64,000 nt of DNA from Bryobacterales bacterium (GCA_947446025.1 CANFEY010000001.1:62001-126000), one strand, 5' to 3'; positions 1-8,974 are shown, counted from the first letter of the stretch. The notes: generated by a model not told the origin, from the letters alone. A program made the numbers and translations.

Positions 1-180
1 CTGCGCGCCGGAGCCGAGTTGCTCAAGGTCAAAGCCGGACAGATGTTCCAGCCGATCCGTGTAGCCGTGTGCGGCCGCAAGAATGCTCCGCCGCTATTTG
101 AAACACTGGAAGTTTTGGGACGCGAGGTGTGCCTAAGCCGCATCGCCGCGGCGCGCCGCCTTCTAAAGGAATCCGCATGA
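1..180 (+). CDS. gltX: glutamate-tRNA ligase, C-terminal end (partial)
   Basis: The first 59 codons of the window are open in frame 1 and end at TGA 178-180. The peptide contains [16 protein letters not shown] and [13 protein letters not shown], which match the end of the anticodon-binding domain of GluRS. The family charges tRNA-Glu (and in some bacteria tRNA-Gln) with glutamate in the cytoplasm. The start lies outside the window. The stop overlaps the glnS start as ATGA, so the two synthetase genes are translationally coupled. Identification rests on a short but characteristic segment. Confidence 0.85.
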   Translation: MRAGAELLKVKAGQMFQPIRVAVCGRKNAPPLFETLEVLGREVCLSRIAAARRLLKESA

Positions 181-1850
181 GTGACGCAGTTCCGTCGCAT
201 TTTATCCGCGACATCATCCTTGAAGACATCAAATCCGGCAAACATGACGGCCGGGTGCAGACACGCTTTCCCCCGGAACCCAACGGCTACCTGCACGTGG
301 GCCATGCCAAGTCAATCACCATCAACTTCGGACTCGCCGAAGAATTCGGCGGCCTGTGCAACCTGCGCTTCGACGACACCAACCCGTCGAAGGAAGAAGT
401 CGAATACGTCGATTCTATCATCGAAGACGTCCGCTGGCTGGGCGGCGACTTCGGCGACCGGATGTTTTATGCCTCGGATTACTTCGAGCAAATCTACCAA
501 TGGGCTGAGCAGCTGATCCAGAAGGGCCTTGCCTACGTCTGCGATCTGACCGGCGAGCAAGTCCGCGAAACACGCGGCACGCCCACCGAACCCGGCACCG
601 AAAGCCCGTACCGCAGCCGTAGTGTGGAAGAGAACCTGGACCTGTTCCGCCGCATGCGTGCGGGCGAATTTCCCGACGGTACACGTGCGCTGCGCGCGAA
701 GATCGACATGGCGTCGCCCAACTTCAACTTCCGCGACCCAGTGATGTACCGCATCCTGCACGCCCACCATCACCGGACGGGCGACAAGTGGTGCATTTAC
801 CCGATGTACGACTTCGCGCACGGGCAGTCGGATTCCATCGAACGCATCACGCACTCCATCTGCACACTGGAGTTCGAAGACCACCGCCCGCTGTACGACT
901 GGTACATCCAGCAGCTGGGCATCTATCCGCCGCGGCAGATCGAGTTCGACCGCCTCAGCATTACCTACACGCTGCTCAGCAAGCGCAAGCTGCTCACGCT
1001 GGTGCAGGATAAACACGTCTCCGGCTGGAACGATCCGCGCATGCCCACCATCTCCGGCATGCGCCGCCGCGGCTATTCGCCGGAGGCAATCAGCAACTTC
1101 TGCAAGCGCATCGGCGTATCGAAGACCAACGGAACAACTGAGCTGCAATTGCTCGAATACTACGTCCGCGAAGATCTCAACAAACACGCGTTGCGCGTGA
1201 TGGCGGTGCTGGACCCGCTGAAGGTCGTCATCGACAACTATCCCGAAGGACAAGTGGAACACATGGCGGCGGTAAACCATCCCGAGGATGAAAGCGCGGG
1301 CACCCGCACCGTACCGTTTTCCAAGGTCCTCTACATTGAGCAGGACGACTTCCGCGAAGTTCCGCCGCCCAAGTATTTCCGCTTGTCGCCGGGGCGCGAA
1401 GTACGTCTGCGCTACGGCTACTTCATCACCTGCACCAGCGTGGTCAAGGACGCGGCTGGCAAGGTGGTGGAGGTCCATTGCACCTACGATCCAGCTACCA
1501 GCGGCGGCAATGCGCCGGACGGGCGCAAGGTGAAATCGACCATCCACTGGGTCTCCGCCGAACATGCCGTCGATGCCGAAGTGCGCATCTACGAAACCTT
1601 GTTCGCCAAGGAAGATCCCAATGACGTCCCCGAGGGTGCGGATTTCACCGTCAACCTGAATCCAAAGTCGCTGGACGTGCAGCGGGCAAAGGTGGAGCCT
1701 AGCTTGCGTGGTGCGGCCGCGGGCAGCCGCTATCAATTCGAGAGACTGGGGTATTTCGCCGTGGATGCCGATAGTACCCTAGCGGTGCCGGTTTTCAATC
1801 GCACCGTGGCCCTGCGCGACGCGTGGGCGAAGATCGAGGCCAAGGCATAA
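177..1850 (+). CDS. glnS: glutamine-tRNA ligase
   Basis: Glutaminyl-tRNA synthetase, 557 residues, joins glutamine to tRNA-Gln. The class I signature is visible: [14 protein letters not shown] near residue 30 (HIGH-type motif) and LLSKRKL near residue 270 (KMSKS-type motif). The C-terminal half has the beta-barrel anticodon-binding sequence typical of GlnRS. The start ATG at 177 overlaps the gltX stop (ATGA); an upstream start at 129 would run into gltX and has no support. Length is normal for bacterial GlnRS. A carbamoyltransferase starts one base after the stop, so the three genes probably share a transcript. Confidence 0.97.
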   Translation: MSDAVPSHFIRDIILEDIKSGKHDGRVQTRFPPEPNGYLHVGHAKSITINFGLAEEFGGLCNLRFDDTNPSKEEVEYVDSIIEDVRWLGGDFGDRMFYASDYFEQIYQWAEQLIQKGLAYVCDLTGEQVRETRGTPTEPGTESPYRSRSVEENLDLFRRMRAGEFPDGTRALRAKIDMASPNFNFRDPVMYRILHAHHHRTGDKWCIYPMYDFAHGQSDSIERITHSICTLEFEDHRPLYDWYIQQLGIYPPRQIEFDRLSITYTLLSKRKLLTLVQDKHVSGWNDPRMPTISGMRRRGYSPEAISNFCKRIGVSKTNGTTELQLLEYYVREDLNKHALRVMAVLDPLKVVIDNYPEGQVEHMAAVNHPEDESAGTRTVPFSKVLYIEQDDFREVPPPKYFRLSPGREVRLRYGYFITCTSVVKDAAGKVVEVHCTYDPATSGGNAPDGRKVKSTIHWVSAEHAVDAEVRIYETLFAKEDPNDVPEGADFTVNLNPKSLDVQRAKVEPSLRGAAAGSRYQFERLGYFAVDADSTLAVPVFNRTVALRDAWAKIEAKA

Positions 1851-1851
1851 C

Positions 1852-3411
1852 ATGGCAATTTTGGGATTAGGCGGATTACTGGGCGACGCGGCGTGCGCTC
1901 TGTTGCATAACGGTGAGCTGAAGGCGGCCATCGAGGAAAACAAGCTGCGGCGCGGGGCGCACGCGGGCGAAGTTCCGCAAGCCGCGGTGGCGGAGTGCTT
2001 GCGCCTGGCGGGCCTCACCCGCGATCAGGTCCAATGTGTTGCCGTGGTGCGGCCTTTTTCCAAGGCGGCGGAATCGCACTTCCACCTGGCGCTACGCGAT
2101 CAGTTTCCGCGCGCCGAAATCGTCGTTGTTGAGCATCATCAGGCACACGCGGCGTCCGCCTTTTTCACCTCGCCGTTCGAGGAAGCCACGGTGCTGACGC
2201 TGGACCACGCGGGCGATTTCCGGTGCGGCGCGCGCTGGCACGCGCAGGGCACGCAGTTGCAGCTGGACAAGGAATGGTACTACCCGGATTCCCTCGGGCG
2301 GCTCTACGGGGCGGTTACCGAGCTGCTCGGATTGCGCGCGGGCTCGGAGGAGCACAAGATCCAGTGGCTCTCCACCTCCGGCGACGCCAGGTATGTGGAG
2401 AAGTTCGGAGAAGTAGTCTCCGACAATGCGCGCCTGGACGCGTCGTACTTCACCGGCCACGGACGGGTGCGCGGCGGGCTGAATCAGAAATTTTTGGACC
2501 TATTGGGCGTGGCCTCGCCCATTTCCAGTGCCGACGGCGCCCACATCGCGCACGCCCTGCAAAAGACCGTCGAGGCGACGGTGCTGGGCCTGGCGGGTGA
2601 AGGCGAGAACCTTTGCATCGCCGGCGGTCTGTTCATGAATGTTCTGCTGGTGGAGGCGCTGGAGCGTTCCGGCAAATGGAAAAACGTGTACGTGCAGCCG
2701 GCCGCGGGCAACGCGGGAACGGCCATCGGTGCCGTCTACCATGTGTGGCACCAACTGCGCCGTCACCAACGGCGTAGCGGGCCGGGCACCATGTTCCTGG
2801 GCCCCACGGCGAATGTTGAAGAGATCAAGCAAGTGCTGGAAAACTGCAAACTGCGCTTCCAGCACATCCGCTCACAAGACCAGATGCTGACCACCGCGGT
2901 GAACATGCTGGGTGACCACAAGATCGTCGCGTGGATGCACGGGCGCATGGAGTTCGGCCCGCGCGCGCTGGGCAACCGCAGCATCCTGGCCTCGCCGCTG
3001 GACCCGTATTCCACTGAGAATCTGAACGTCTACATCAAGCATCGCGAGCCGTTCCGCAAGTTCGCCGCGTCGGTCACCGCCGAAGCCGCCGAGAAGTACT
3101 TCGACGCCGGTCCCAACGCGCGCAACCTGGCCACCATGAGCCGGGTGCGCCCCCAGCACAAGAAGACATTTGAAGCCGCCATCCTGGGCCAGGACATGAT
3201 CCGCGCTCACGTGGTCCACCAGGCCGATAATCCCCTCTACCACCGCTTGCTGCTTGAAGCCGGCAAGGTGACGGGCCTGCCCGTGCTCTACAACACCAGC
3301 TTCAACCTCTTTGGTGACCCGCTAGTCTCTACGCCGCGCGATGCCGTGCGCAGTTTCTACTCCTCGGGAATCGATGCCATGTTCGTGGGCAACTTCCTGC
3401 TGGAGAAGTAG
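1852..3411 (+). CDS. carbamoyltransferase (NodU/CmcH/TobZ-type)
   Basis: 519 residues, starting one base after glnS. The N-terminal part has the ASKHA-fold features of this family, with EHHQAHAASAFF near residue 90 (metal-binding histidines) and LTLDHAGD soon after. The C-terminal part has the signature MHGRMEFGPRALGNRSI and ends with VLYNTSFNLFGDP. Family members transfer a carbamoyl group from carbamoyl phosphate, through an adenylate, to hydroxyl groups of antibiotics, Nod factors or sugars. The substrate cannot be told from the sequence; no biosynthetic cluster surrounds it. It is a little shorter than NodU-like proteins. Confidence 0.9.
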   Translation: MAILGLGGLLGDAACALLHNGELKAAIEENKLRRGAHAGEVPQAAVAECLRLAGLTRDQVQCVAVVRPFSKAAESHFHLALRDQFPRAEIVVVEHHQAHAASAFFTSPFEEATVLTLDHAGDFRCGARWHAQGTQLQLDKEWYYPDSLGRLYGAVTELLGLRAGSEEHKIQWLSTSGDARYVEKFGEVVSDNARLDASYFTGHGRVRGGLNQKFLDLLGVASPISSADGAHIAHALQKTVEATVLGLAGEGENLCIAGGLFMNVLLVEALERSGKWKNVYVQPAAGNAGTAIGAVYHVWHQLRRHQRRSGPGTMFLGPTANVEEIKQVLENCKLRFQHIRSQDQMLTTAVNMLGDHKIVAWMHGRMEFGPRALGNRSILASPLDPYSTENLNVYIKHREPFRKFAASVTAEAAEKYFDAGPNARNLATMSRVRPQHKKTFEAAILGQDMIRAHVVHQADNPLYHRLLLEAGKVTGLPVLYNTSFNLFGDPLVSTPRDAVRSFYSSGIDAMFVGNFLLEK

Positions 3412-3509
3412 AACCGGGAAAATCGTCTTAGTACTCGCTTTCCCTCGTACCTTGCCCTACAGCATACGCCTGCCTCCGACGAATACCCACATCGGAGGGG
3501 ATCTGTCCC

Positions 3510-4127
3510 ATGGTACGTTTAGGCAAATTCATCGGTCTTATGGTTGCTTCGTGCGGCTTGCTGGCCGCCGAGGTGCGCTTCGGGCTTCCGGTTGCGAGTC
3601 TTGAAAATTCCAAGCCGTTCCGCTTCATTGATCTCACGGACAACAAGTTCGCCATGGCGCAGCGTGGCGATATCGTGGTGGCCACGGTGGTCTACGGCGG
3701 CCCGTGGCGCTACTTTGTGGATGTGGCGGTGAGCAACCGCGGCAGCAAGCCGGTCACGCTAGTTGACGATTTTGTGCGCTTTCACAAGAACGGCACGGCG
3801 GTGGCGGCTTCGAACACCCGGATGATTGCCGCCGAACTACAAAGAGGGATCGAGATGGCCGCCGCTCCCAAGGTGACGCCGGTCACCTTTGCCGGCAACG
3901 TCAAGGCGATTCAGGAACGAGCCGCCCTGGAAAAAGAGCGCGAGCAGAAGCAGGACATGGTCACGCATGTTTCCGCTTTTGCGCATGAAAAACAGTCGCT
4001 GGAGTTGGCCCCCGGGAAGATGACGATGTATACCTACGTCTTCAACGCGCCGGACCGTGAAAAGATGGGCTTCGAGCTATGCATCGTCGCGGGCGAGCAA
4101 GAGTTCAAGTACGAATACAAGAAGTAG
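3510..4127 (+). CDS. secreted protein of unknown function
   Basis: 205 residues. The N-terminus (VRLGKFIGLMVASCGLLAAE) is a signal peptide, so the protein is probably exported. A strong ribosome binding site GGAGGGGA at 3494-3501, eight bases before ATG, fixes the start. The mature part starts with a beta-rich region (residues 20-90, containing YFVDVAVSNRGSKPVTLVDD, which resembles an immunoglobulin-like or DUF4352-type fold), then a charged helical segment (130-150, EKEREQKQ), then another beta region. I do not recognise the family. It stands alone, followed by a hairpin repeat. Confidence 0.75.
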   Translation: MVRLGKFIGLMVASCGLLAAEVRFGLPVASLENSKPFRFIDLTDNKFAMAQRGDIVVATVVYGGPWRYFVDVAVSNRGSKPVTLVDDFVRFHKNGTAVAASNTRMIAAELQRGIEMAAAPKVTPVTFAGNVKAIQERAALEKEREQKQDMVTHVSAFAHEKQSLELAPGKMTMYTYVFNAPDREKMGFELCIVAGEQEFKYEYKK

Positions 4128-4151
4128 CCCATCCCGTAAGGGTGGGGCTAC
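4124..4151 (+). repeat. short interspersed hairpin repeat, type TAGCCC-CCGTAAGGG-GGGGCTA
   Basis: An imperfect palindrome, GTAGCCC...CCC-GTAA-GGG...GGGGCTAC, overlapping the stop codon of the secreted protein gene. A second copy in the opposite orientation is at 10346-10370 (core CCGTAAGGGCGGGGCT when read on the minus strand). No U-run follows, so it is more like a REP-type element than a classical terminator, though it may still end or protect the transcript. Confidence 0.6.
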
Positions 4152-4169
4152 TAGTAAGAATGCGACGAG

Positions 4170-4235
4170 GCAAAAAGGGTACAGGCACGAAATTTCGCAA
4201 AGGCGGCGAAAATTCGAGCCAGTCCCCGTTTTTGC
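4170..4235. repeat. long hairpin, REP/MITE-like element
   Basis: Two arms of about 28 bases, 4170-4197 and 4207-4235, are inverted copies of each other with a few mismatches around a 9-base loop. The left arm has GCAAAAAGGGTACAGGCACG; the reverse complement of the right arm has GCAAAAACGGGGACTGGCTCG; both then read into A/T-rich ends. The style (AAAA-GGG-ACAGGC-CGAAATTTCG) resembles palindromes mobilised by Y1/REP-type transposases, but no such transposase is in the window. Only one copy is present here. Confidence 0.6.
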
Positions 4236-4265
4236 GCATCAGACTGTTCCCGAACAAGAAGACCA

Positions 4266-4937
4266 CTAGGCGTTCTTGAAATACCACAGCCAGAAATACT
4301 GCACGCCCGCGCCGTAGGAATAGCGCATCTCAAAGCCGCAACGCTCCGCCATTTCACGGGCCTGCGGTTCGCTGTACGCCACGCCGTGCCAGGTATCGTC
4401 CGGCGTGCTGTCCGTAGCGATGTAGCCCTGTACCTGGAACTTAAACAGCGCCCCTGGCTTCAGCAGCCGGTGGACTTCCCGCACGTAGGTCTCAATGATC
4501 TCTCGGCTGGGGATGTGCTGGAACACGATCGCGGAGTAGGCGAAATCAAACTCCAGCTGCGGAATCACGGATAGGTCGCAGCCGTTGTTCTGATACAAAT
4601 GCACGCCCGGACGCCCGCCCAGCGCGGAACGTGCCTGCGCCACCATCTCCCCGCTTACGTCCACGGCATGCACCTCGCCGAAGATGTTGGAAAGCGCCTG
4701 CGTGAGCCGCCCCGCGCCGCAGCCGATCTCCAGAATCCGCATCTGCTTGGGATCTTTCTCCTGGCAAATGTTGGTCATGTCCGTGGAGATGTCCTGGGAA
4801 ATGGCGAGTTCACCGGACGCAAAGAATTCATCGTCGGACCAATCCTTGCGGCTGGTGTCGACGTAGTAGCGCGCGTTTTCCTTGGCGCGGCGGTCCCAAT
4901 CGGCCCGCATCTTTTGGAGCTGCTGTTCGCGGGTCAA
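4266..4937 (-). CDS. class I SAM-dependent methyltransferase
   Basis: 223 residues, cytoplasmic. The Rossmann-type motif I is ILEIGCGAGRLTQAL (about residue 68), followed by VHAVDVSGEMV (motif acidic Asp-Val) and the post-motif LLKPGALFKFQV. An N-terminal extension (residues 1-60, MRADWDRRAKENARYYVDT) is common in small-molecule or lipid methyltransferases of this type. The stop of the gene is TAG at 4266. The following NIPSNAP gene lies one base upstream (its stop is at 4939), so methyltransferase, NIPSNAP and glycosidase form one leftward run. The substrate is unknown. Confidence 0.88.
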   Translation of the reverse strand: MTREQQLQKMRADWDRRAKENARYYVDTSRKDWSDDEFFASGELAISQDISTDMTNICQEKDPKQMRILEIGCGAGRLTQALSNIFGEVHAVDVSGEMVAQARSALGGRPGVHLYQNNGCDLSVIPQLEFDFAYSAIVFQHIPSREIIETYVREVHRLLKPGALFKFQVQGYIATDSTPDDTWHGVAYSEPQAREMAERCGFEMRYSYGAGVQYFWLWYFKNA

Positions 4938-4938
4938 T

Positions 4939-5328
4939 TTACTTCAGCTTTGAGAACGTGGTTGCGTCCATCCAGACCCGGTCAACCTTCGTGGCCAGCC
5001 GGCCGTCTTTTTCCGTCTCGGCGACCACTTTCTTCCATTCTTCGTCGGCCAGGAACGCAGCCCAATTCTTCTCCGCTTCCGCGCGGCTGGGGTGCTTCAG
5101 AATGTAGATCAGCGTGTTCTTCGAAGCCGGGGCATCGGAGGGGACCCAGTAGCCCACGCTTTCCATGTGCAGCCGGTTGAAAATCGGGATGGTGCGGTCT
5201 CGGAAGCGGGCGATCAGGGCGTCCAGCTTGCCCTCCGGCGCGGTGTAGGTGCGCAATTCGTAGACCGGCGACTGGGCCAGGGCAAAGCCCGCGGACAAGA
5301 CGGCAAGAAGAAGGAGTTTCCGAACCAT
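4939..5328 (-). CDS. NIPSNAP family secreted protein
   Basis: 129 residues. The start is set at ATG 5328 because it begins a clear signal peptide (MVRKLLLLAVLSAGFALAQ); longer in-frame versions run into the glycosidase gene. The mature part has the NIPSNAP pattern: VYELRTYTAPEGKLDAL, then a FRDRTIPIFNRLHM helix, then VGYWVP and a strand LIYILKHPSRAEAEKNWAAF. NIPSNAP domains adopt a dimeric ferredoxin-like fold; the biochemical role in bacteria is unclear. It lies 5 bases downstream of the GH5 gene and probably shares its transcript. Confidence 0.88.
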   Translation of the reverse strand: MVRKLLLLAVLSAGFALAQSPVYELRTYTAPEGKLDALIARFRDRTIPIFNRLHMESVGYWVPSDAPASKNTLIYILKHPSRAEAEKNWAAFLADEEWKKVVAETEKDGRLATKVDRVWMDATTFSKLK

Positions 5329-5333
5329 AGGAA

Positions 5334-6248
5334 CTAGTTTACACCGGCCAGCAGCCTCTGCTGCACCAACTCCCCGAACGCCGTGGGCCGAAGGGTGTCG
5401 CGCGAGACCAGCAAGGGACGGTCCGTGAAGCTCCATGCGGTCCAGCCGATGCCCAGCTGGTCAAAGTAGTCGAGCAGCCGTTGGCCCCACGCCACGTCGC
5501 AGTCCTGCCCGCCGAATTCCCCGGCGAACACCGGCGCATGCGGTGCCAGGAAGCCAAACGCTCCGAACCAGTCGTCGCCTTTGTTCGGATACACGTGGGT
5601 TGAATAGACCAGACCCTCACGGTCCAGCGGCAAGCCGCGCAAGTCGTAAGCCCAGGCGGTGCCCGAAACGAAAATGACCGACTCTGGTGCCTCCGCGCGG
5701 ATGGCGTCCACCAGACGTTCCGCCCACGGTCCCCACTCAGTCATGGACACCTCGCGGTGATCCGGATCGTAGAGGGAGCCATCCGGCCGGAACAGCCGAT
5801 AAGGGTCGTCCAGGGCGCGGTTATGCGGCTCATTGAGGACGTCAAACAACACCGCCGGGTTGTCACGATAGCGGCTCGCCAGCACCGCCCACATGGTGGC
5901 CGTATCCGGATTGGGCAGCGGCGGCACGAATTGGCGGTCGGGACCGAAGGGGTGTTCGGCATCGAGCCATTGCAGGTCCAGCAGGGTGTAGGCTCCACCG
6001 GCCGCAGCGCGCTCGATCACCGCATCCAGCAATTCCAGGTAGCCTCCCGCCCGTAGGGCCCAGTCCTGATTGAAAGGTATCCGAAGGACGTTGGCCCGCC
6101 AGTCCCGGGTGATGACGTCGATCTCTTCCGGGGGGATTGGCGAGCAGCTGTATTCGAGACCCGAGCGATTGACGCCGCGCAACGTCACTGGCCTGCCCTG
6201 AGGATCGACGATACGGGGTCCGGCTACGGACAATCGCGGGAGCGGCAC
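5334..6248 (-). CDS. glycoside hydrolase family 5 (cellulase-type)
   Basis: 304 residues. GH5 enzymes hydrolyse beta-1,4-glucans or related glycans with two glutamates. Here the acid/base is Glu140 in DVLNEPH and the nucleophile Glu244 in FAGEFGG; His218 and Tyr220 in STHVYPN and Trp262 region also fit. The start is GTG 6248; TAG lies directly upstream in frame. No signal peptide is visible, which is unusual for a secreted cellulase. A -10 box TAGGAT sits 7 bases before the GTG, pointing to a leaderless message. A NIPSNAP gene follows. Confidence 0.9.
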   Translation of the reverse strand: MPLPRLSVAGPRIVDPQGRPVTLRGVNRSGLEYSCSPIPPEEIDVITRDWRANVLRIPFNQDWALRAGGYLELLDAVIERAAAGGAYTLLDLQWLDAEHPFGPDRQFVPPLPNPDTATMWAVLASRYRDNPAVLFDVLNEPHNRALDDPYRLFRPDGSLYDPDHREVSMTEWGPWAERLVDAIRAEAPESVIFVSGTAWAYDLRGLPLDREGLVYSTHVYPNKGDDWFGAFGFLAPHAPVFAGEFGGQDCDVAWGQRLLDYFDQLGIGWTAWSFTDRPLLVSRDTLRPTAFGELVQQRLLAGVN

Positions 6249-6261
6249 CTAGGGCATCCTA
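6249..6261 (-). promoter_or_regulatory. leaderless-type promoter of the GH5 gene
   Basis: TAGGAT at 6261-6256 on the minus strand, then 7 bases, then GTG 6248. The predicted transcription start falls on the start codon. No Shine-Dalgarno sequence can fit. Confidence 0.55.
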
Positions 6262-6381
6262 CCTAAGTCCACTCTACAGTACCAGCCGATCTCCGCCGAT
6301 GGATGTTGCAGGAAAAAGTTCCGCGCGAAGTTCGGCGGAGCAAGACAGGCCCTTCCGGGCCCGGTTAGGGTTGGAGACGCG

Positions 6382-7083
6382 ATGAAAAAGAAAAACTTAG
6401 TCACACTGCTGGCGATTGCGTTCATGGTGGCGCTGGTGGCGACCGGGATGTTCTACGGGCTCTTCGTTTCCAAACTGAAGAGCAACGGCAGCGGAAAGAC
6501 GCTGGTGGTGGCTGCCCGGCCCTTGGAGGCGGGGACAGTGCTGACCGCCGATGACGTCAAGAGCGTCGCGTGGCCCGCGGAAGAACTGCCGCAGGGCGCC
6601 TACGAGCACTCTGCGCAGGTCACCGGCAAGACGCTTTTCGGGTCACTGAGTCCGGCCGAGCCGGTGCTCGCGGCGCGCCTCGCCTCGGAAGAGGGCGGCG
6701 GCCAAAGCGCGGGCATTCCCACGGGGATGCGTGCCGTCTCCGTTCACGTTTCTGATTCCAGCGGTGTCATGGCCCTGCTGCATGCCGGTCATCGGGTGGA
6801 TGTGCAGGTGATCATCCCGAGGTCGCCGGAGTCTGGTGCACAACTGCGCACGGCCATTGAAGGATTGGAAGTTCTGGCGGTGACCAACAAGCCGGAGCCA
6901 AGCTCGCAGGGCTTCAGTCTGCCGGTGGTGACGCTGCTGGCCAGCCCGTCGCAGGCTGACACACTGGCGCTTGCTGATTCCGGCGCGCGGCTCCGTTTGA
7001 CCCTGCGCAACCCGCTCGATGCTTCTACCCGTTCGCGGGTGCCTCTGACTCTCTCGACAGTGATGCAGACGCCCGTCCGGTAG
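6382..7083 (+). CDS. cpaB: Flp pilus assembly protein CpaB
   Basis: 233 residues. An N-terminal membrane anchor (residues 5-28) precedes a SAF domain (about 38-100, with VAARPLEAGTVLTADDVKSVAWP) and a RcpC/CpaB domain (GMRAVSVHVSDSSGVMALLHAGHRVDVQVI). In Tad systems CpaB/RcpC sits in the periplasm and helps assemble the secretin channel. GGAGA lies about 5 bases before the ATG. It is followed closely by tadB and tadC; the secretin, the ATPase and the pilin are not in this window. Confidence 0.92.
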   Translation: MKKKNLVTLLAIAFMVALVATGMFYGLFVSKLKSNGSGKTLVVAARPLEAGTVLTADDVKSVAWPAEELPQGAYEHSAQVTGKTLFGSLSPAEPVLAARLASEEGGGQSAGIPTGMRAVSVHVSDSSGVMALLHAGHRVDVQVIIPRSPESGAQLRTAIEGLEVLAVTNKPEPSSQGFSLPVVTLLASPSQADTLALADSGARLRLTLRNPLDASTRSRVPLTLSTVMQTPVR

Positions 7084-7089
7084 GTTCCC

Positions 7090-8052
7090 ATGCTGATCAT
7101 CTCCGTACTGGGCTTTTTTGTCGTCATCTTCCTGATGCTTACCATCGTGGTGGCCATCGCATGGATGGCGTTCGTCAAACGCACGGCGGAGGCGGATGAG
7201 GCGGCCCGCGGCGAGGGCGTCCTTGAGCTGGAAGACGGCGACTCGCCGCTCTTTCGCACGCAGCGTCTCAGCACCTTGAACTTCTGGCAGAATCTGCTGT
7301 CCCGTTTTGACTTCATGGATCTGCTGCGCGCACGGCTGGCGCAAGCCGAGCTGCACTGGTCCGTAGGCCGGGTCACGTTGGCGATGCTGCTGAGCGGTAC
7401 CGTGGTCGGCTTGCTGGTGAGCAGCGTTTTCCCCTCATGGGCGGCATTTGCAGTGGGTGTAGCGGCGGCATTCTCGCCCTACGGCTACATTTTGCGCCAG
7501 CGCGACCGGCGCTTCCGCAAGTTCCGCGAGATGTTCCCGGATGTTCTCGATTCGCTGGCGCGCGCGCTGCGGGCCGGGTATCCCATCTCCGCCGCGTTTG
7601 AATTGGTGTCCAAGGACATCCAGGAGCCGCTGGCCACCGAGATGCGCCGCGTCTCCGTCGAGGCCAACCTTGGCATGGGATGGCAGCGGGCTCTCGAAAC
7701 ACTCGGTGAGCGGATGCCGTTGCTGGAAGTAAACTTGTTCTCCTCCGCCGTGACGCTGCATGCCCGCACGGGTGGCAAGCTGAACGAAGTTTTGGCCGAC
7801 CTGGCCACCAATATGCGTGAGGCACTGGCCCTGCAAGGCGAAGTTCGGGCACTATCCGCGCACGGCAAACTTACAGGTGCCGTGCTGACCTGCCTGCCGA
7901 TCGGCATCGCCGCGATGATGTTGTTTGTCAGCCCGACCTATATGATGGTGCTGTACAACCACGAGTACGGCAAAGTGATGATCGCCACCGCGGTTGGGTG
8001 TCTTGTCGCCGCTCACTTCGTGATCGGGAAGCTGGTGGATATCAAGTTATGA
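7090..8052 (+). CDS. tadB: Tad pilus inner-membrane platform protein TadB
   Basis: 320 residues. There is a membrane helix at the N-terminus (residues 1-27), two around 95-140 and two at the C-terminus. Between them is the T2SSF domain with the typical FPDVLDSLARALRAGYPISAAFELV and a second half around FSSAVTLHARTGGKLNEVLADLATNMREAL. TadB and TadC form the membrane platform on which the TadA ATPase drives Flp pilus polymerisation. The gene starts 6 bases after cpaB, and its TGA overlaps the tadC ATG. Confidence 0.94.
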   Translation: MLIISVLGFFVVIFLMLTIVVAIAWMAFVKRTAEADEAARGEGVLELEDGDSPLFRTQRLSTLNFWQNLLSRFDFMDLLRARLAQAELHWSVGRVTLAMLLSGTVVGLLVSSVFPSWAAFAVGVAAAFSPYGYILRQRDRRFRKFREMFPDVLDSLARALRAGYPISAAFELVSKDIQEPLATEMRRVSVEANLGMGWQRALETLGERMPLLEVNLFSSAVTLHARTGGKLNEVLADLATNMREALALQGEVRALSAHGKLTGAVLTCLPIGIAAMMLFVSPTYMMVLYNHEYGKVMIATAVGCLVAAHFVIGKLVDIKL

Positions 8053-8972
8053 CGACCACTGCCCTGTTGGTTTCGTTCTTTGTGTTCACGCTGTTTGGCG
8101 TGAGCGCGGCGGGATACTTGTTCGTGCTCAAGCCGGCCAGGGCGGATGGCGATGACGGCGATATCTCCGCGCCCAGCGTCTTGAACCAGCCCGACCTGCC
8201 TGCCCCACAGGCGGCTGTTCTGGATATTTTCAGCATGGTGGGCCGGTTCATTCCGGAGCGCAGTCCGCAGCGGGAGGCCGCGCGAAAGCTGCTGTTGATG
8301 TCCGGCTACCGGTGGCCGTCAGCCGTTTCCACGTTCCTGGGCATCAAATGCTCCACCGCCTTCACGCTCGGGGTTGCCGGAGCTTGGGCCAGCCTCACGT
8401 TTAACGATGGCAACGCAGTGTCGCTAGCCGCAATCTGCGGCCTCGGCTTTGGATTCCTGGCACCTGACCGGGTGCTCGAATACGTGGCTCGATCCCGGGG
8501 CGAACGGCTCCGCCGCGGTCTGCCGGCCGCGCTCGACCTGCTGGTGCTGGCTGTGGAGGCCGGTCAGAGCATTGACTCCGCCATCGCAGAGACCGCACGC
8601 GGCCTGCGCATCGGCCATGCGGACTTGGCCGCCGAATTCACCCAGCTCCACTTGGAACTGCGCGCCGAGGCTTCGCGCGAAGACGCCCTACGCAGCTTCG
8701 CGGCCCGCACGCAGGATCAGGAGATCCGCAAGTTCGCCGCTCTGATCATGGACACGGACCGCTTCGGTTCCAGCCTGGGACCCGCCCTGCGTTCGCATAG
8801 CCACTACCTACGCACCCGCTTCCGGCAGAAGGCTCAGGAGCGTGCCCGCAAGGTGGCCGTCAAGCTAATCTTCCCGGTGTTCTTCCTGATCTTCCCCTCG
8901 GTGATCCTGGTAACGCTGGGGCCGGCCGTCATCCTCATCTTCACGCAGATGACGAAGCTGGTCGGTCAGTAG
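8049..8972 (+). CDS. tadC: Tad pilus inner-membrane platform protein TadC
   Basis: 307 residues, starting at ATG 8049 that overlaps the tadB stop (ATGA). Features: N-terminal membrane helix (3-24), hydrophobic segments around 105-150, the T2SSF domain (GLPAALDLLVLAVEAGQSIDSAIAETARGL, later FAALIMDTDRFGSSLGPALRSHS), a basic RTRFRQKAQERARK stretch and two C-terminal helices (about 275-305). It pairs with TadB in the pilus platform. It is the last gene of the rightward cpaB-tadB-tadC unit and meets the DUF6152 gene tail to tail after two bases. Confidence 0.94.
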   Translation: MTTTALLVSFFVFTLFGVSAAGYLFVLKPARADGDDGDISAPSVLNQPDLPAPQAAVLDIFSMVGRFIPERSPQREAARKLLLMSGYRWPSAVSTFLGIKCSTAFTLGVAGAWASLTFNDGNAVSLAAICGLGFGFLAPDRVLEYVARSRGERLRRGLPAALDLLVLAVEAGQSIDSAIAETARGLRIGHADLAAEFTQLHLELRAEASREDALRSFAARTQDQEIRKFAALIMDTDRFGSSLGPALRSHSHYLRTRFRQKAQERARKVAVKLIFPVFFLIFPSVILVTLGPAVILIFTQMTKLVGQ

Positions 8973-8974
8973 AG

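Noticed and set aside
129-176. GTG start of glnS at 129
   Set aside because: It runs far into gltX; ATG 177 gives the normal N-terminus and the ATGA coupling.
312-1736. Long minus-strand frame of 474 codons opposite glnS
   Set aside because: It mirrors the codon phase of glnS, has no recognisable domain and is a by-product of the GC-rich third positions of the real gene.
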